This document shows, in pieces, positions 10,056 through 20,883 of a DNA stretch of 64,000 bases. The translations under genes were made by a program, and so were the position numbers. The DNA is from Lingula anatina. Taxonomy: Eukaryota > Brachiopoda > Lingulata > Lingulida > Lingulidae. The stretch is taken from the NCBI RefSeq assembly GCF_001039355.2, contig NW_019774203.1, positions 133,062 through 197,061 of the forward strand, given 5' to 3'. A model generated the notes under the pieces. The model worked only from the letters and a program-made list of their open reading frames with translations. It was not told the DNA's origin and ran no database searches. The first letter of the stretch is position 1, and each line of letters opens with the position of its first letter.

Positions 10056-13000
10056 ATGGCTAGTGGAGGCAGGGATGTGGGTTGGAACGTAGTGAATGAT
10101 GAAACGTTGGATTTGAGAGTCCACGGTGAAAACTGGACACCAGAACCTAGAGCAAGGCAGGTGGCATTATGGATAGACGCAGAAGGTGGAAATCCCACCC
10201 CTCCTCCTAGGCCGTTGACACCTATGGTCTTTTGCACAATGGACTACGAGACAGTCCCGAGCCGCATTTTACGTAGGTTTGCCGCGTCAGATAGAACGTG
10301 GGATCCTGTGGAATTATCAATATTGCTTGAAGAAAAGCTCAAGCGCGCGGAAGCCATGAAAGCCGAGTTACTCAGAGCACGGACACCATCCACCGGTGCT
10401 AGACTGGAAAAGGTAAGGGCTAAGCTGGAGATTAAGCCATCGTTTTTATGCCGTGTTTTTATGTACAGACACAGATGTGTCTGTACATATTGCCATCACC
10501 TGCGTCTGTCGGCGCCGTCGCCGTCGCCGTCGTCGCCGTCGGCGCCGTGCACTTTCCTTGTAAACACGATAAGTGGAGGGCAGTTTTACTTTTTGGCTTT
10601 ATATTTACAGAGCTGATGAATATTCATAAAACGCAGGTCAAGTTCGAAAATCAGCATGATCGGGCCATTATTTTAGAAGTTATGCTGTCTTTTCACTTTT
10701 CAGCATATATGCAACACTGTAAACACATTTAAAGGAAAACCGATAGGCCTGTTGTCATGAAACTTACAGGAGTACTCAATCTTACTAAAATGCAGGTCAA
10801 GTTCGAAAATCGGCATGAGCGGGCTACTATTTTAGTACTTATGCTGTTTTTTCATTTTTCAGCATATATGCAACACTGTAAACACAATATAAGAAAAACA
10901 GATAGACCAATTGTCATTAAACTCACAGGAGTGGTCAATCTTACTAAAACGCAGGTTGATTATAGTTGATTATATAACAATGGCAGTAAACTGTTAATTT
11001 TGTTTTATGTTAAAAATTGTTAAAAATGGGAAAACACCCATTTCAGAACAGTGCTGTCTTGTTTACATTTTGGCATTTTCAAGGTGTGACTCTGAAGTTC
11101 CATGGGCCTGAAGACCTTTGCTAGTCACATTTTCTGAATGTCCATGATACTAATATTTTATTATTAAAAATTGATGGTCATTATGCTGTTAAACATTATG
11201 TAATATTGCCTCAAAATTTGAAGAACCCCCTATTTGGGGCACTGCTTCCATGATGACCATTTAAGAAAACCATGTCACTTACTGTTCTCAAACTTACAGG
11301 AAAGAAACACAGGACTAATATACAGCTTCAGTAAGCAATGCAGTCTTTTTGGTAAATTTTTCTGGCAATTAAACAGTTTTTTTGTGAAAATTTAACTTTT
11401 CACATATTGGCATTTTCAAGGTGTGACTTAGAACTTCCACGGGCTTGAAGACCCATGCTAGTCACATTTTCTGACAATCCATTATACACATATTTTATTA
11501 TTAAAAGTTGATGTTCATTATGCTGTTAAGCATTATGTAATATTGCATTAAAATAGAAGAAAACACAATTTTGGGTGCTGCTGCCCTGATGACCATTATG
11601 GGAAAACCATGTTACTTATGATTGTCAAACTTTCAAAAAAGAAACACAGGACTAAAATGCAGCCTGAGTTGGAAAAGCAGTCTAATTGACTTCTTTTTCT
11701 GGAAGTTATACATTTTAGTGAAATATTCATTTTTATCGTGTGGCATATTCATTGTGGGACTCAGAGCTCCCATGGACATGAAGCTAAATGGTAATCAAAT
11801 TTTCTACATGTCCATGCTATTTATAGTCAATAATCAAAAATTGGTGATAATTATTCTGTAATGTATTACGTAATGTCACATCAAAATGGACAGAAATCTT
11901 TTTGCACTGCTACTACAAACATTATGAAAAGAAAACTGTGTTACTTATTATTTTTAACTTACAAGTATGATTTTTAAGATTGGCATGCAGTTTAAATTAG
12001 AAAGCCAGCTCAATTGGGTTATCATTTATTATTGAATTTATGCAATTTTGTGTGAAATTTTCATTTTTCTCATTCTGGCATTTTCAAAGTGTGAACTTGA
12101 ACTCCCATGGGCCTGAAGCCTTATGCTTGTTACACATTTTACTTACATTGGTATTACCTGTTGAGCATAATTAAAATTTGATGCTGAATTTGTAGTTAAG
12201 CATAATGTTTTTTTACATCAGAATGACAGTAGCCTATTTCTTGTATTGTTATTTCCTGCTTTTTGTCTGTACATTTGACAGCTTTGCTGCCTTGTTTAAC
12301 CTTTTAGTTAATCTATATTTCTAATTTCGGGTTACTTGCTTGCTTGTTAAAATTCGTCATATATACGATTTTTCAACTTTTAAAGCATCTCACAGATTCA
12401 GTAAACTCACCTGTTAGTTATGTCATTGTATTTTATCAGGCGGTAGCAGCTGAAAATATGTGTTTACTTTTACATTTCAAGGTCTCACAAAACAAACTCG
12501 AAAGGGAACTTACAGACATAGAAAGGACAAAGAAAATAGTAGATGAAAGGCTGTCCAAGATAATGGGAGCAGAAGAAATCTCCCTGGATGAGGAACAGAT
12601 AGAAGTCAAAAGAGAGATGGCCCCGAAAGCAAAGGAAGAGACACAAAAAGTGAGATATCAATTGTTTCGCCGAAGTAAATTTTACATGGGCTTATGGAAA
12701 TGAATTATTAACTTTTAAGTTCTATAAGAATGAAACTTTGTTATGGTGGTTGGGCTTTTTATTTATAAAGATTTTATAATGTACAAGTTAAGGTTGTCTT
12801 TTAATGCCCCCTGTGACTGTTTTAAGAAGAATTAAAATGTTCCTATTTGAATAACATTTCGGTTAACTTTTACTTTTACTTTTGATTACTTTTATGTAAG
12901 TTTTTAATCTATATTTGTAGTTTTAGTATCTATATGTATATGTGAACGTAAACAACACTGAAAATTGTATTATTATTATTATTATTATTATTATTCCAAG

Positions 13001-14060
13001 AGATACCGATCAAGAATGTAACGTACCAGCAACATTTCGAAATAAATGAGTAACACTATGACACTGCTCTGAATCAAAGTTTCATCTAGGTTTGATGCCA
13101 TTTCTCAGATTTGGGCGGATCCAGATATCTTTTCTGACAGTTTTTTCCGAATTATCTTTGTTGATCTATCCTCTATTTGTGACCGTCTTCCAACGAAACA
13201 AAATTAGATGCCCATCAATGTAAACTTATGAATTCTGACCGTTTTCCAGAAGACCCAGAACTGTCCGTTTCACTACGGAGATTAAAAGGTTCACTTCTTC
13301 CGATTACTGAAATGTTTTTTTTTTTCAGTTTGCTTTAATCAAACACTTATGTATAAAAAAATTGCAATTTCCTTTACAGGCTAACCTCAACTTCGCCAAA
13401 GAACAAGATGAGTTGAAAATTAAAGAGGAAAGAATTAGATTTGAGGAAGAGTGCCTGAGGAACTTTGAAAACAACCAAAAGGTACATGTATATCGTTTTA
13501 GACCCCCCAAAAAATTCTTTGTGCGAAAAATAAGATGAAGTTAGCAAAAAGGAGAATATTAAAAACATTATAAATATATTCGTTACTTATATTTATGTTT
13601 TTAAACAAGTGATAACGGTAAGTTGGGGTTTGTGTACCTTCTACCAGGGCGACAGATTGATTTTTTAAAAGATATTCACAGATATATCTTTAAGATAAAT
13701 AGTCAGTCATTTAATTCTCTACCATTCTCTGGCTTTTACAAAATTCCCCTATAATACAGTGTATCTGCCACCCTGGTAGAGGGTAGGGTTTGTGGGGGGA
13801 CAAAATAAGTCATCAAAATCTTCCTTTATATGTGTTTTTTCATAGGAAACATTCCTCACTACTAATTCACAAAAATTAATTTACATACCTTTAATGAGAT
13901 AATGCTGTATTTTCAGAAATTCCCCATTCGGCGCGATGTGTTTGAACAAAGCAAGCCCCCCTCTAGATTCAGACGATGGTGGAATTCTGTCGTAGATGCC
14001 GTGAGATCTTCATTTTATTTCGGTGGACGCAGACGCACCAGGGTTCACCCCTTAGAGTAA
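10056..14060 (+). CDS. Unrecognised 256-residue protein with a charged coiled-coil centre, four exons
   Basis: Exons by splice consensus and frame are 10056-10412, 12482-12649, 13380-13481 and 13917-14060, all joined in phase 0 and ending in TAA. The start MASGGRDVGW is chosen because it is the ATG in better context; an in-frame upstream ATG at 9972 would add 28 residues. Residues 1-119 are mixed, with a proline-rich stretch (NPTPPPRPLTP). Residues 95-210 are rich in Glu, Lys and Arg with heptad-like spacing, probably coiled coil. The C-terminus is basic and aromatic (RFRRWWNSVV, GGRRRTRVHPLE). Exon 2 could instead begin at a TATCAG acceptor near 12440, which stays in frame. There is no signal peptide or membrane segment. 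I do not recognise the family. It ends tail-to-tail with the GT15 gene, 196 bp away. Confidence 0.72.
10634..10960. repeat. 159-bp tandem repeat in intron 1 of the coiled-coil gene
   Basis: CAGGTCAAGTTCGAAAATC begins at 10634 and again at 10793, and a third start (GCAGGTTGATT) lies at 10951. The units share the block TTTTCAGCATATATGCAACA. Preceding it, 10461-10487 forms a short perfect-looking hairpin (TGTACAGACACA / TGTGTCTGTACA), and 10505-10550 is a GCCGTC-rich tract. Confidence 0.8.
11030..12250. repeat. Four tandem copies of a ~335-bp unit in intron 1
   Basis: The block TGGCATTTTCAAGGTGTGAC recurs at 11071, 11408, 11741 (diverged) and 12076, at spacings of 337, 333 and 335 bp. Each copy is followed by a CCATGGGCCTGAAG-like block, then TATTATTAAAA and a TGCTGTTAAGCATTATGTAAT-like block. 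Divergence between copies is considerable, so the array is not recent. Confidence 0.8.
12970..12995. repeat. (TTA)n microsatellite in intron 2 of the coiled-coil gene
   Basis: About nine TTA/ATT triplets; no other feature is seen in this intron. Confidence 0.85.
13635..13785. mobile_element. Short MITE (TACCCTCTACCAGGGCGACAG family) in intron 3 of the coiled-coil gene
   Basis: It has inverted ends: TACCTTCTACCAGGGCGACA at the left and CCACCCTGGTAGAGGGTA at the right, with TATTCACAGATATATCT inside. Related copies lie at 17163-17294 and, much longer, at 48512-49407. Confidence 0.75.
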
Positions 14061-14256
14061 ATGGATTGTGTACAGACAAATTAACTAAATAATGAATGAA
14101 AGCAACGGTGAAAATATATAGGAAAAAAAATATCAAAGTTTTATCATATGTATTGGTGCTATATCATATTTTTTTCTACAACAAGAATCAAAATGGTAAA
14201 ATGGATAGTATTTCCACAACATTGGCGATTGAAATCATATAACGACAAGTTCATTA
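14061..14256. other. Tail-to-tail spacer between the coiled-coil gene and GT15 paralogue 1
   Basis: AT-rich spacer. No clear AATAAA signal is seen on the plus strand; both 3' UTRs must lie here or overlap. Confidence 0.5.
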
Positions 14257-15366
14257 CTAAGAAATTATTTTATTTCTAATTCTTAAATAGAGGTAACAAC
14301 ATAGCAAAATGACTAAAACGAGACACGTGCTCAGTGACCCCACCGATATCCATTTAATTGCTTCAAATAACGTGATTGTTTCTCCAAACCCGGGATACCA
14401 GGGCCCGTGATAATACTTAATTTTTCGAAAGTGATATAACTGTTGTCGAGGAAGGAAAATTAGTACCGCTGCACTCTTAATAGGCGCATCACCCCACCTA
14501 TAATGATAAATTCCACCACTTTCGTCTATGAATTTCAAAAAACGCGCAACGTCGGTTCTTCGCCAAAAGTCAAATCTTGATACTTCAAAGTTATTGTAAA
14601 ATATCCCACCATCTGGCCAATCGCTGTATTCTTTGGGTTCAACAGAATTCACTTTTAGATAATGTGTAATATTTTCCTTGAGGTAAGTAAGGCAGAGCGG
14701 ATTGTCAAAGTAGACAAGGTTATATCCATAGGTGTAATGGTTATCCTGCATAAACCTGAATATATCATATGTGATGTAATCCTGAAGTAGCGAATCATCA
14801 TCAAGTCTGAAGTACCACGTGATGTTGGCGAGAATCGGTTGCTGGGCAACCAGACGAGCATGGAATCTGCTCATGTGATTGTAACCAGGGAAACGGGACC
14901 GATCAGGTTTTGGACACGTGATGTCCTTGACGGCTTCCTCTACTGACACATTCAAGTAGTAGGGCTGGGTGAAGTGGATTTTTTGGAAGAATATTCTTGA
15001 TGTAGAAATATCTGTTAAATCAGTCAAATCTCTATCAGTGACGTTTCCTTCATAGAAAACAACCACAGGGTATTGAAAATTTTGATTAAAATACGTATCA
15101 AGATGACGAACGGCGACTTTCATTCTCCAAAAACTCGCCTCGTAAGTCAAAAAATATATGACTGCTTTCGGCTTTCCATTGGGCCAAGTGCTGACCACAC
15201 GCTGAAACTCCTTCAACTGTTGGTCATTCCTTAAGTCCCTCAAAACAGATTTTTGCCTCATCTGTGTGCGGACAATTAATGTGACGGTCAGGATACAAAT
15301 GACCAGTGCAGTTATCAAGAGGAAAGGTCGTGACCTTGATCGACGCAGCAGCAGGGTGTTCAACAT
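14257..15366 (-). CDS. GT15-family (Kre2/Mnt1-like) alpha-1,2-mannosyltransferase-type glycosyltransferase, paralogue 1
   Basis: A 369-residue type II membrane protein. It has a cytosolic basic start (RRSRSRP), a signal-anchor at about residues 14-33 and a lumenal catalytic domain. GT15 hallmarks appear in order: GYNHMSRFHARL (161-172), WYFRLDDDS (184-192), FRFMQDNHYTYGY (203-215), NNFEVSRFDFWR (258-269) and GGIYHYRWGDAP (284-295). RLDDD stands where the yeast family has its EPD metal-binding site, and the Glu of NNFE, a proposed catalytic residue in Kre2, is kept. The family transfers mannose from GDP-mannose in the Golgi; the acceptor here is unknown. A second hydrophobic segment (about 340-360) near the C-terminus is unusual. 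There are several NxS/T sites. An acceptor (CTAACAG) lies at 15377, just upstream of the ATG, so a 5' UTR intron is likely. Confidence 0.85.
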   Translation of the reverse strand: MLNTLLLRRSRSRPFLLITALVICILTVTLIVRTQMRQKSVLRDLRNDQQLKEFQRVVSTWPNGKPKAVIYFLTYEASFWRMKVAVRHLDTYFNQNFQYPVVVFYEGNVTDRDLTDLTDISTSRIFFQKIHFTQPYYLNVSVEEAVKDITCPKPDRSRFPGYNHMSRFHARLVAQQPILANITWYFRLDDDSLLQDYITYDIFRFMQDNHYTYGYNLVYFDNPLCLTYLKENITHYLKVNSVEPKEYSDWPDGGIFYNNFEVSRFDFWRRTDVARFLKFIDESGGIYHYRWGDAPIKSAAVLIFLPRQQLYHFRKIKYYHGPWYPGFGETITLFEAIKWISVGSLSTCLVLVILLCCYLYLRIRNKIIS

Positions 15367-15375
15367 CCCCTCATA

Positions 15376-15396
15376 CCTGTTAGGTAACGATAATAA

Positions 15397-15436
<40 letters not shown>

Positions 15437-17378
15437 GTTCATAACATTAAACATCAGTAGCTGAGCATTAAATATAATAAACAATAATAAATAAATAATA
15501 ATAATAAATAGCTTTTTCTTTCTAAACTAACAACAAAACTGTATCGAAACCCTCCGAAGTTATATGTAGGCCTAGCACGCAACGCCTTTATGCCTGACAT
15601 TATGTGTGTGTGCGTGTGAGTGTGTGTGTGTGCGTGAGTGTGTGCGTGTGTGTGGAGATAGTCGCTATGGCCCACGAAGCACGATTATCATCATACTAGG
15701 CCTATAACACGCGTGATATTGCACCTATTGTAGCGTTTTAAGCGACTGAGAATCCAACGTCTACTTACACCATACAATGTGATTCTTACAGAAGCGATGT
15801 ACACTGCACATCGCAGGTATGCCTTCACAATAAAGGAATTCATTCTTCATTACATGTAAATGCAATATCAGGTAAGAATGAGGCATAAAGGCTTATTGAG
15901 TCTGCAGCTACAAACTGCTCATACTCATCCTTACGCTTATTTTTGACAGTCTATTTTGAGACTTAGCTAGCCAAACGCATACTAAATCACTGGAAGAAAG
16001 CTATACCGATGTAAAATTTACCTGAAGGCACTCCGGTTCACCAGAACTACTATATCATCCCTGTCTGCGACAGAAATTGTGTCACATATATGCGTGACCT
16101 CGATTTCGCTATGACCCAGAGGTGTTTATTCAACAAGATCATTCCAGGTGAAAACTTGTATGACGTCATGCAGGTGTATCGATTTGTCAACCGCATATTA
16201 AAGGTACACTCCATGGGTTGAAAACTCCACAAAATGCTTATTTTTGCCATCCACAGCTTCTTATTAATCATTACAAACACCTTAAAACGATGTAACCCCT
16301 TTTAAATATTTTTGTGGAGCGTACTTGATGTTGATATTTACATAGGAGCATAGAAAGAATGGTCGCTGGTGAAAATGACTGACCATTTTAAACTAAAGCC
16401 TTATTACCCCCGGAAATCCATTTTAGTGGGAAATCCCTACAGAGTTGACCTTTAATAACCAAGGGATTCTTATACGAGGTCTTTTTCACAACTAGAAATT
16501 TTAAGAAATATTATCATCAGACACTTATGAAATCAATAGTGAAAAATCAGAAATTTTACAGTTGTATGTTATCCTGAAAATGACGAACAGAAAGGAAGAA
16601 GGGGGAAAAGAGAAATTATAATTTTATGTAGGCCTTTTGAGTACGCATACAACGTGTTTATAAGTGCCATTCTTTCCATTCAAATGTAAGTCCGTGTGCG
16701 CGTGTGTACATGCATGTGTGCGTTAATCAAAAAAATTTTGTCATTACCCTCTGCTTGTCACTAATCAAAAAGACGAAAAAACTAACTTCATAATGCAAGC
16801 CAACAAATTGAGGTTATTCGAAATTTTATTCACCTGTATAAAAATAAACAAGACATAAATTAATAACACTTTATAAGCCAAAACAAAACCATTTGATATT
16901 TCCATCATTTTTCACAATCTCCAAGGTGATATATCTTCCAAATCTGTTAAGTTTACGATTTATATATATAACCCCGTTTTAGAGGTATTTCATTTTTTAC
17001 TGTTCGTGGTGGTATTAACTGAAAAGTTAAAAAAATAAATTTTGTCAATCGATTTGGGTGTGGTGCACCTTAGTAATTATGAAAAAAAAAAAGGAAAAAA
17101 AAAAAGAACGTAAAGAAAACTGCTAGGAACAGACATTTGGTGCTACCCCTGTACACGAATCATGCCCTCTACCAGTGTGGCAGATTATATAGGGAAAAAC
17201 GGAAAAATCCACACAGCCAAATGACTGTCTATTTATCTAGAGACATATCTGTGAATATCTGAGAAAAATCAATCTGTCGCCCTGGTAGAGGGTACATGTA
17301 TCATATATATTTTATTAAATCCTAAGTATTTTCGTTTTGGCGCAATCGATCGGCTGAGAAAGGAACGCACTGATTGTG
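15376..17378. other. Spacer between the two GT15 genes
   Basis: It contains an AAAT microsatellite (15396-15435), a GT/GTGTGC tract (15602-15654), AT-rich sequence and one short MITE (17163-17294). No coding feature is supported. The 5' UTR exon and promoter of paralogue 1 probably lie here but could not be placed. Confidence 0.55.
17163..17294. mobile_element. Short MITE (TACCCTCTACCAGGG family)
   Basis: The left end is TGCCCTCTACCAGTGTGGCAG and the right end is CTGTCGCCCTGGTAGAGGGTA, with AGACATATCTGTGAATATCTG inside. It is closely related to the arms of the 896-bp element at 48512-49407. Confidence 0.75.
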
Positions 17379-18524
17379 TTACCGTGAGAATGGTCCTACG
17401 AAAACAAAAACAATTAAAACCAACAGCACCATTCCGACTAGAGATACCACGGGTATTTCAAAGATATCTGTGCTCAGGAAAGTATCTATCCATGTGTCGT
17501 TTTTGACGCCGTGTCGATACCGCAAATCCGAGAAGAAATACGTTTGGTTTTTGTCAAGAAATATGGTAACTGCGTCCGTTTTGATTGGTGCGTCACCCCA
17601 GCGATCATAATATATACCTCCCTGCCTGTCAATGTAGTCTATAAATTGCCACACGTCTGGCCGTCGCCAAAAATTTACATTAGAAATCTCAAAGTTGTTC
17701 CAAAATATGTCTAGCTTTGGCCAATGGTAATAGTGCTTCGGCTCTATAGATTGGTTAAATAGGTAATAAGTCACGTTACCTAATAAATGTTCAACACATA
17801 AAGGGTCTTCCTCATGGACGGAATTGTAGCCATACATGTAACCGCCGTTCTCCATCGTCTTAAAAACGTCGTAGGAAATATAACGTAAAATCTCGGAGTC
17901 GTCGTCAAGTCTCCAATACCACGTGACGTTTGCGAGAAATGGGCTTTCAAAAACGAGGCGGACGTGGAAGCGACACATGTGATTGTAACCAGGAAACCGA
18001 GATTGGTCCAAGGGGTATGGACATGAACTTCTTTTTACCGCAGCCCGTAAAGATTCTTTGATAGAATCAGGCTTGGTGAATGTAACTCTTTGGAAAAATA
18101 ATGGTGAAGGAGACTGTGATAGCAATTTCCATAATGCCTCATCTGATAAATATTGCTCATAGAATATTATTACAGGATACATGTATTTTCGGTTGAAATT
18201 CTTATTTAAAAGTCTCAACGATCTTTCGAGCCTCCACAAATTATCTCCGCTGATCAAATAGTATATCACAGCTCTTGGTTTTTCTGGCGACCAATCTCGC
18301 ATCATCTCGTTGAATAACGCAAGTTCTCCGTCATTGCTAGTTGGCCTTCGCTCACCCATCGGCGGAAGCTCCAGTTGGAAGGCATGTTGACTACTCGATG
18401 TATTGTAAGCGAAAAATAACAATATAAAGGGAATGATCCCAATGAATCCAATTCCAAGGACCTGTTTTGCTGGCAGTGGCCGAATTCCACACATTTGATT
18501 CGACGGTAGATGCTGAAATGACAT
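17379..18524 (-). CDS. GT15-family (Kre2/Mnt1-like) glycosyltransferase, paralogue 2
   Basis: A 381-residue type II membrane protein, head-to-tail with paralogue 1 and clearly its duplicate. The signal-anchor lies at about residues 22-40. Catalytic motifs are FPGYNHMCRFHVRL (177-190), WYWRLDDDS (202-210), WNNFEISNVNFWRR (275-288) and GGIYYDRWGDAP (302-313), nearest to the fungal form at YDRWGDAP. As in paralogue 1 there is a C-terminal hydrophobic helix (about 358-377), so the protein may span the membrane twice. The start is uncertain: TTTCAG at 18513-18518 could be an acceptor, in which case translation may begin at the internal Met 11 (MCGIRPLPAK). The reading frame is otherwise uninterrupted. 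Substrate unknown; Golgi location inferred. Confidence 0.83.
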   Translation of the reverse strand: MSFQHLPSNQMCGIRPLPAKQVLGIGFIGIIPFILLFFAYNTSSSQHAFQLELPPMGERRPTSNDGELALFNEMMRDWSPEKPRAVIYYLISGDNLWRLERSLRLLNKNFNRKYMYPVIIFYEQYLSDEALWKLLSQSPSPLFFQRVTFTKPDSIKESLRAAVKRSSCPYPLDQSRFPGYNHMCRFHVRLVFESPFLANVTWYWRLDDDSEILRYISYDVFKTMENGGYMYGYNSVHEEDPLCVEHLLGNVTYYLFNQSIEPKHYYHWPKLDIFWNNFEISNVNFWRRPDVWQFIDYIDRQGGIYYDRWGDAPIKTDAVTIFLDKNQTYFFSDLRYRHGVKNDTWIDTFLSTDIFEIPVVSLVGMVLLVLIVFVFVGPFSR

Positions 18525-18723
18525 TTTGGAATATTATGTGAATGGTGTTATCGTGCTGTGAGAACGCGGTTATTCTGACAAATATTAATTGCGAACCCTT
18601 TTAGTGCATGAAAGTGTAACAAATTAAGTAACAAGCGTAACAAGTAGTAAATGTATATTGTAACAAGTAAGATGTCCATCTCCCTCTTTCTCCTTCACTC
18701 TCTCTTTTACTGTCACACACACG

Positions 18724-18763
<40 letters not shown>

Positions 18764-20201
18764 AACCAACACAATTCTTGTTTAAATGCTGATAAAGAGA
18801 CCAGTGCATGTCATTCCGCCAAACTCTCTCTCTCCCTCTCTAGCTCAAACGCACTCTCACTTACATCTAATCGTCAGATTAGATTTCAAGAATGTCAAAA
18901 TCTTCACCTAATTAGCTCACATAAAATTAAAATACTGGGCTACAATGCATCAGCAAAGCTAACGCAATGTGTTGCGCCGAAATAGGTTGTCTGGCGATAA
19001 ACACGAATAAAAAAGCGCTTTTTTAGTTTATTCACCAAAGTTTTAATTCAAACTTAAGATAACATAAATTTAATTAGAATTATTCGTAGTAAAATCGAGT
19101 GGCTGGCATGATTTATTGTTGCGTTACACTAAATAACGATATTATCGATACACTCATCATACCTCACAAAGGTGTTTTTAACTTCAAAATGTCATTTTTG
19201 CTTTACCTTTGAAAACAATTTTGAACAAAGTTTCATTGTTTTTTGGCAGTTATCAGTAGAATACATAACTGAGGTGTAGCTATTTTGGCAACGTTCATAT
19301 TTTGGCATTCCACGTCCTTCCGTCACAAATCTTTTCTCCCTTGTATTTTCCTTTAAAATTAGAATGTCTACGTCACCACCCATGTCATTCTACCAGTCAT
19401 TGACATGCATTATGCACAAAACGTGTATTTGACATTTTTTTTTTTTTTTTTTTTTGATAAGTGGAAACTGTGACATACACTTTATATGAAGTATTACATT
19501 CTGTCTTATATACTATTACCCCTCTCCCTCTTCTTCTTCCTCTCTCATGCGTGTACACATATAAGCATACGTGAGACGTGTGTGGATTTCATTTTGATTT
19601 ATGTTATCTCCCGAGGTTAGTTTAAAACAACCATTAGGATAGAAGTTGTGAGTGTGTTGTTAAGCTGTATTTATATCCGCATTGTTATATATCATATGAA
19701 TTCATAATGTGATAAGCTTATAATTTATTTATTCAAAATCAAAGCAACCGAAATGCTGAAGTTGTACGAATGCAAGAGTGCAAATAAAAAAAAAGAAAAG
19801 AAAGGGTTATGTACAATGATCACAATTAGCACAGGTATTTAAAAAGGGCTGTATAAAAAGCTAAATAAAGAAAATTGAATAAGATGTGTTTTGAAATCAA
19901 ACTGTTTAAATTTAGACCTACTGAAGGTAGAGTGGGTGTTATCCCTTAAGTTTTTGTGGGATTGGGAGATCAAAAAGATTTTAAACCTCTAAAGAGGTAA
20001 ATGATCACGGTATGGTTGTTCATGCCCGTATACCAACACTTAGAACTGCGGTTATCTGTTTTATGAATTATTCAAAACTGTTATATTATAGGTTTCTCTG
20101 CTGGTGCAATGTAATATAGACTTACTTGCATGCATTTAAGATACAAATCTAGATCAAACGACACAGAACCTAAATCATGGGGTCTAATCATTGCCATTTT
20201 A

Positions 20202-20455
20202 GGGCTCATTCTCAGTGAAGCTATCGTTCTACGTAGATCGATCCAACTCCGCGGGGACTCTCGCTGAATGCAGTCAGATTCAGAGATTAACGCGCCGCCT
20301 CTTGTTTCCAGCGGACTCATATAATCGCCAGCTTTTCTGTATTCTACTCAACGTCAGGAGAGACGTGTTACTCTGCTTATCTGATTGCCTTCAGCGAGAG
20401 TCCTTGCGAAATTGGATCGACCTACGTAGAACGTGGTTTCATTGAAAAAGGGCCC
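20202..20455. mobile_element. Complete palindromic MITE, reference copy of the CGATCCAACTCCGCGGGGACT family
   Basis: The left arm GGGCTCATTCTCAGTGAAGC and the right arm ATTGAAAAAGGGCCC are inverted versions of each other over about 85 bp. Both contain the CTACGTAGATCGATCCAA and CTCGCTGAATGCAG blocks or their complements. The trinucleotide TTA flanks both ends and is a likely target-site duplication. No coding capacity. Confidence 0.8.
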
Positions 20456-20852
20456 TTAGTCAACAACCTTGACAAGCATCTTTTGTGCTGGAAATTCCTC
20501 CCTATCTAACATGGGAGCAAGTCACCAATATGAGCGAGAGACGAAGATTAAACTTAACTACTGGCCTACTTACTACGTAACTACAATACACACAATAGTA
20601 TAAAGATTTATGGTGGTTTGAGAAAAATTCCGTTCAAGATGCCATTGTTTTTATAATTATAGACAGAGCAGAGTGCGACATATTCAATACAAAACATTCA
20701 GTACAAAACATAATTTAGAATGACTTTTTAAAATATTGGTACTTTTTATCTTTAAAATTAAATTGTCTGAAAGACGTAAATCTTATTAATAGAGTTACAT
20801 TTAGTCTTGAAACACGTTCTTTATACAAAAAAAAAATAAATAAATAGATAAA

Positions 20853-20883
<31 letters not shown>

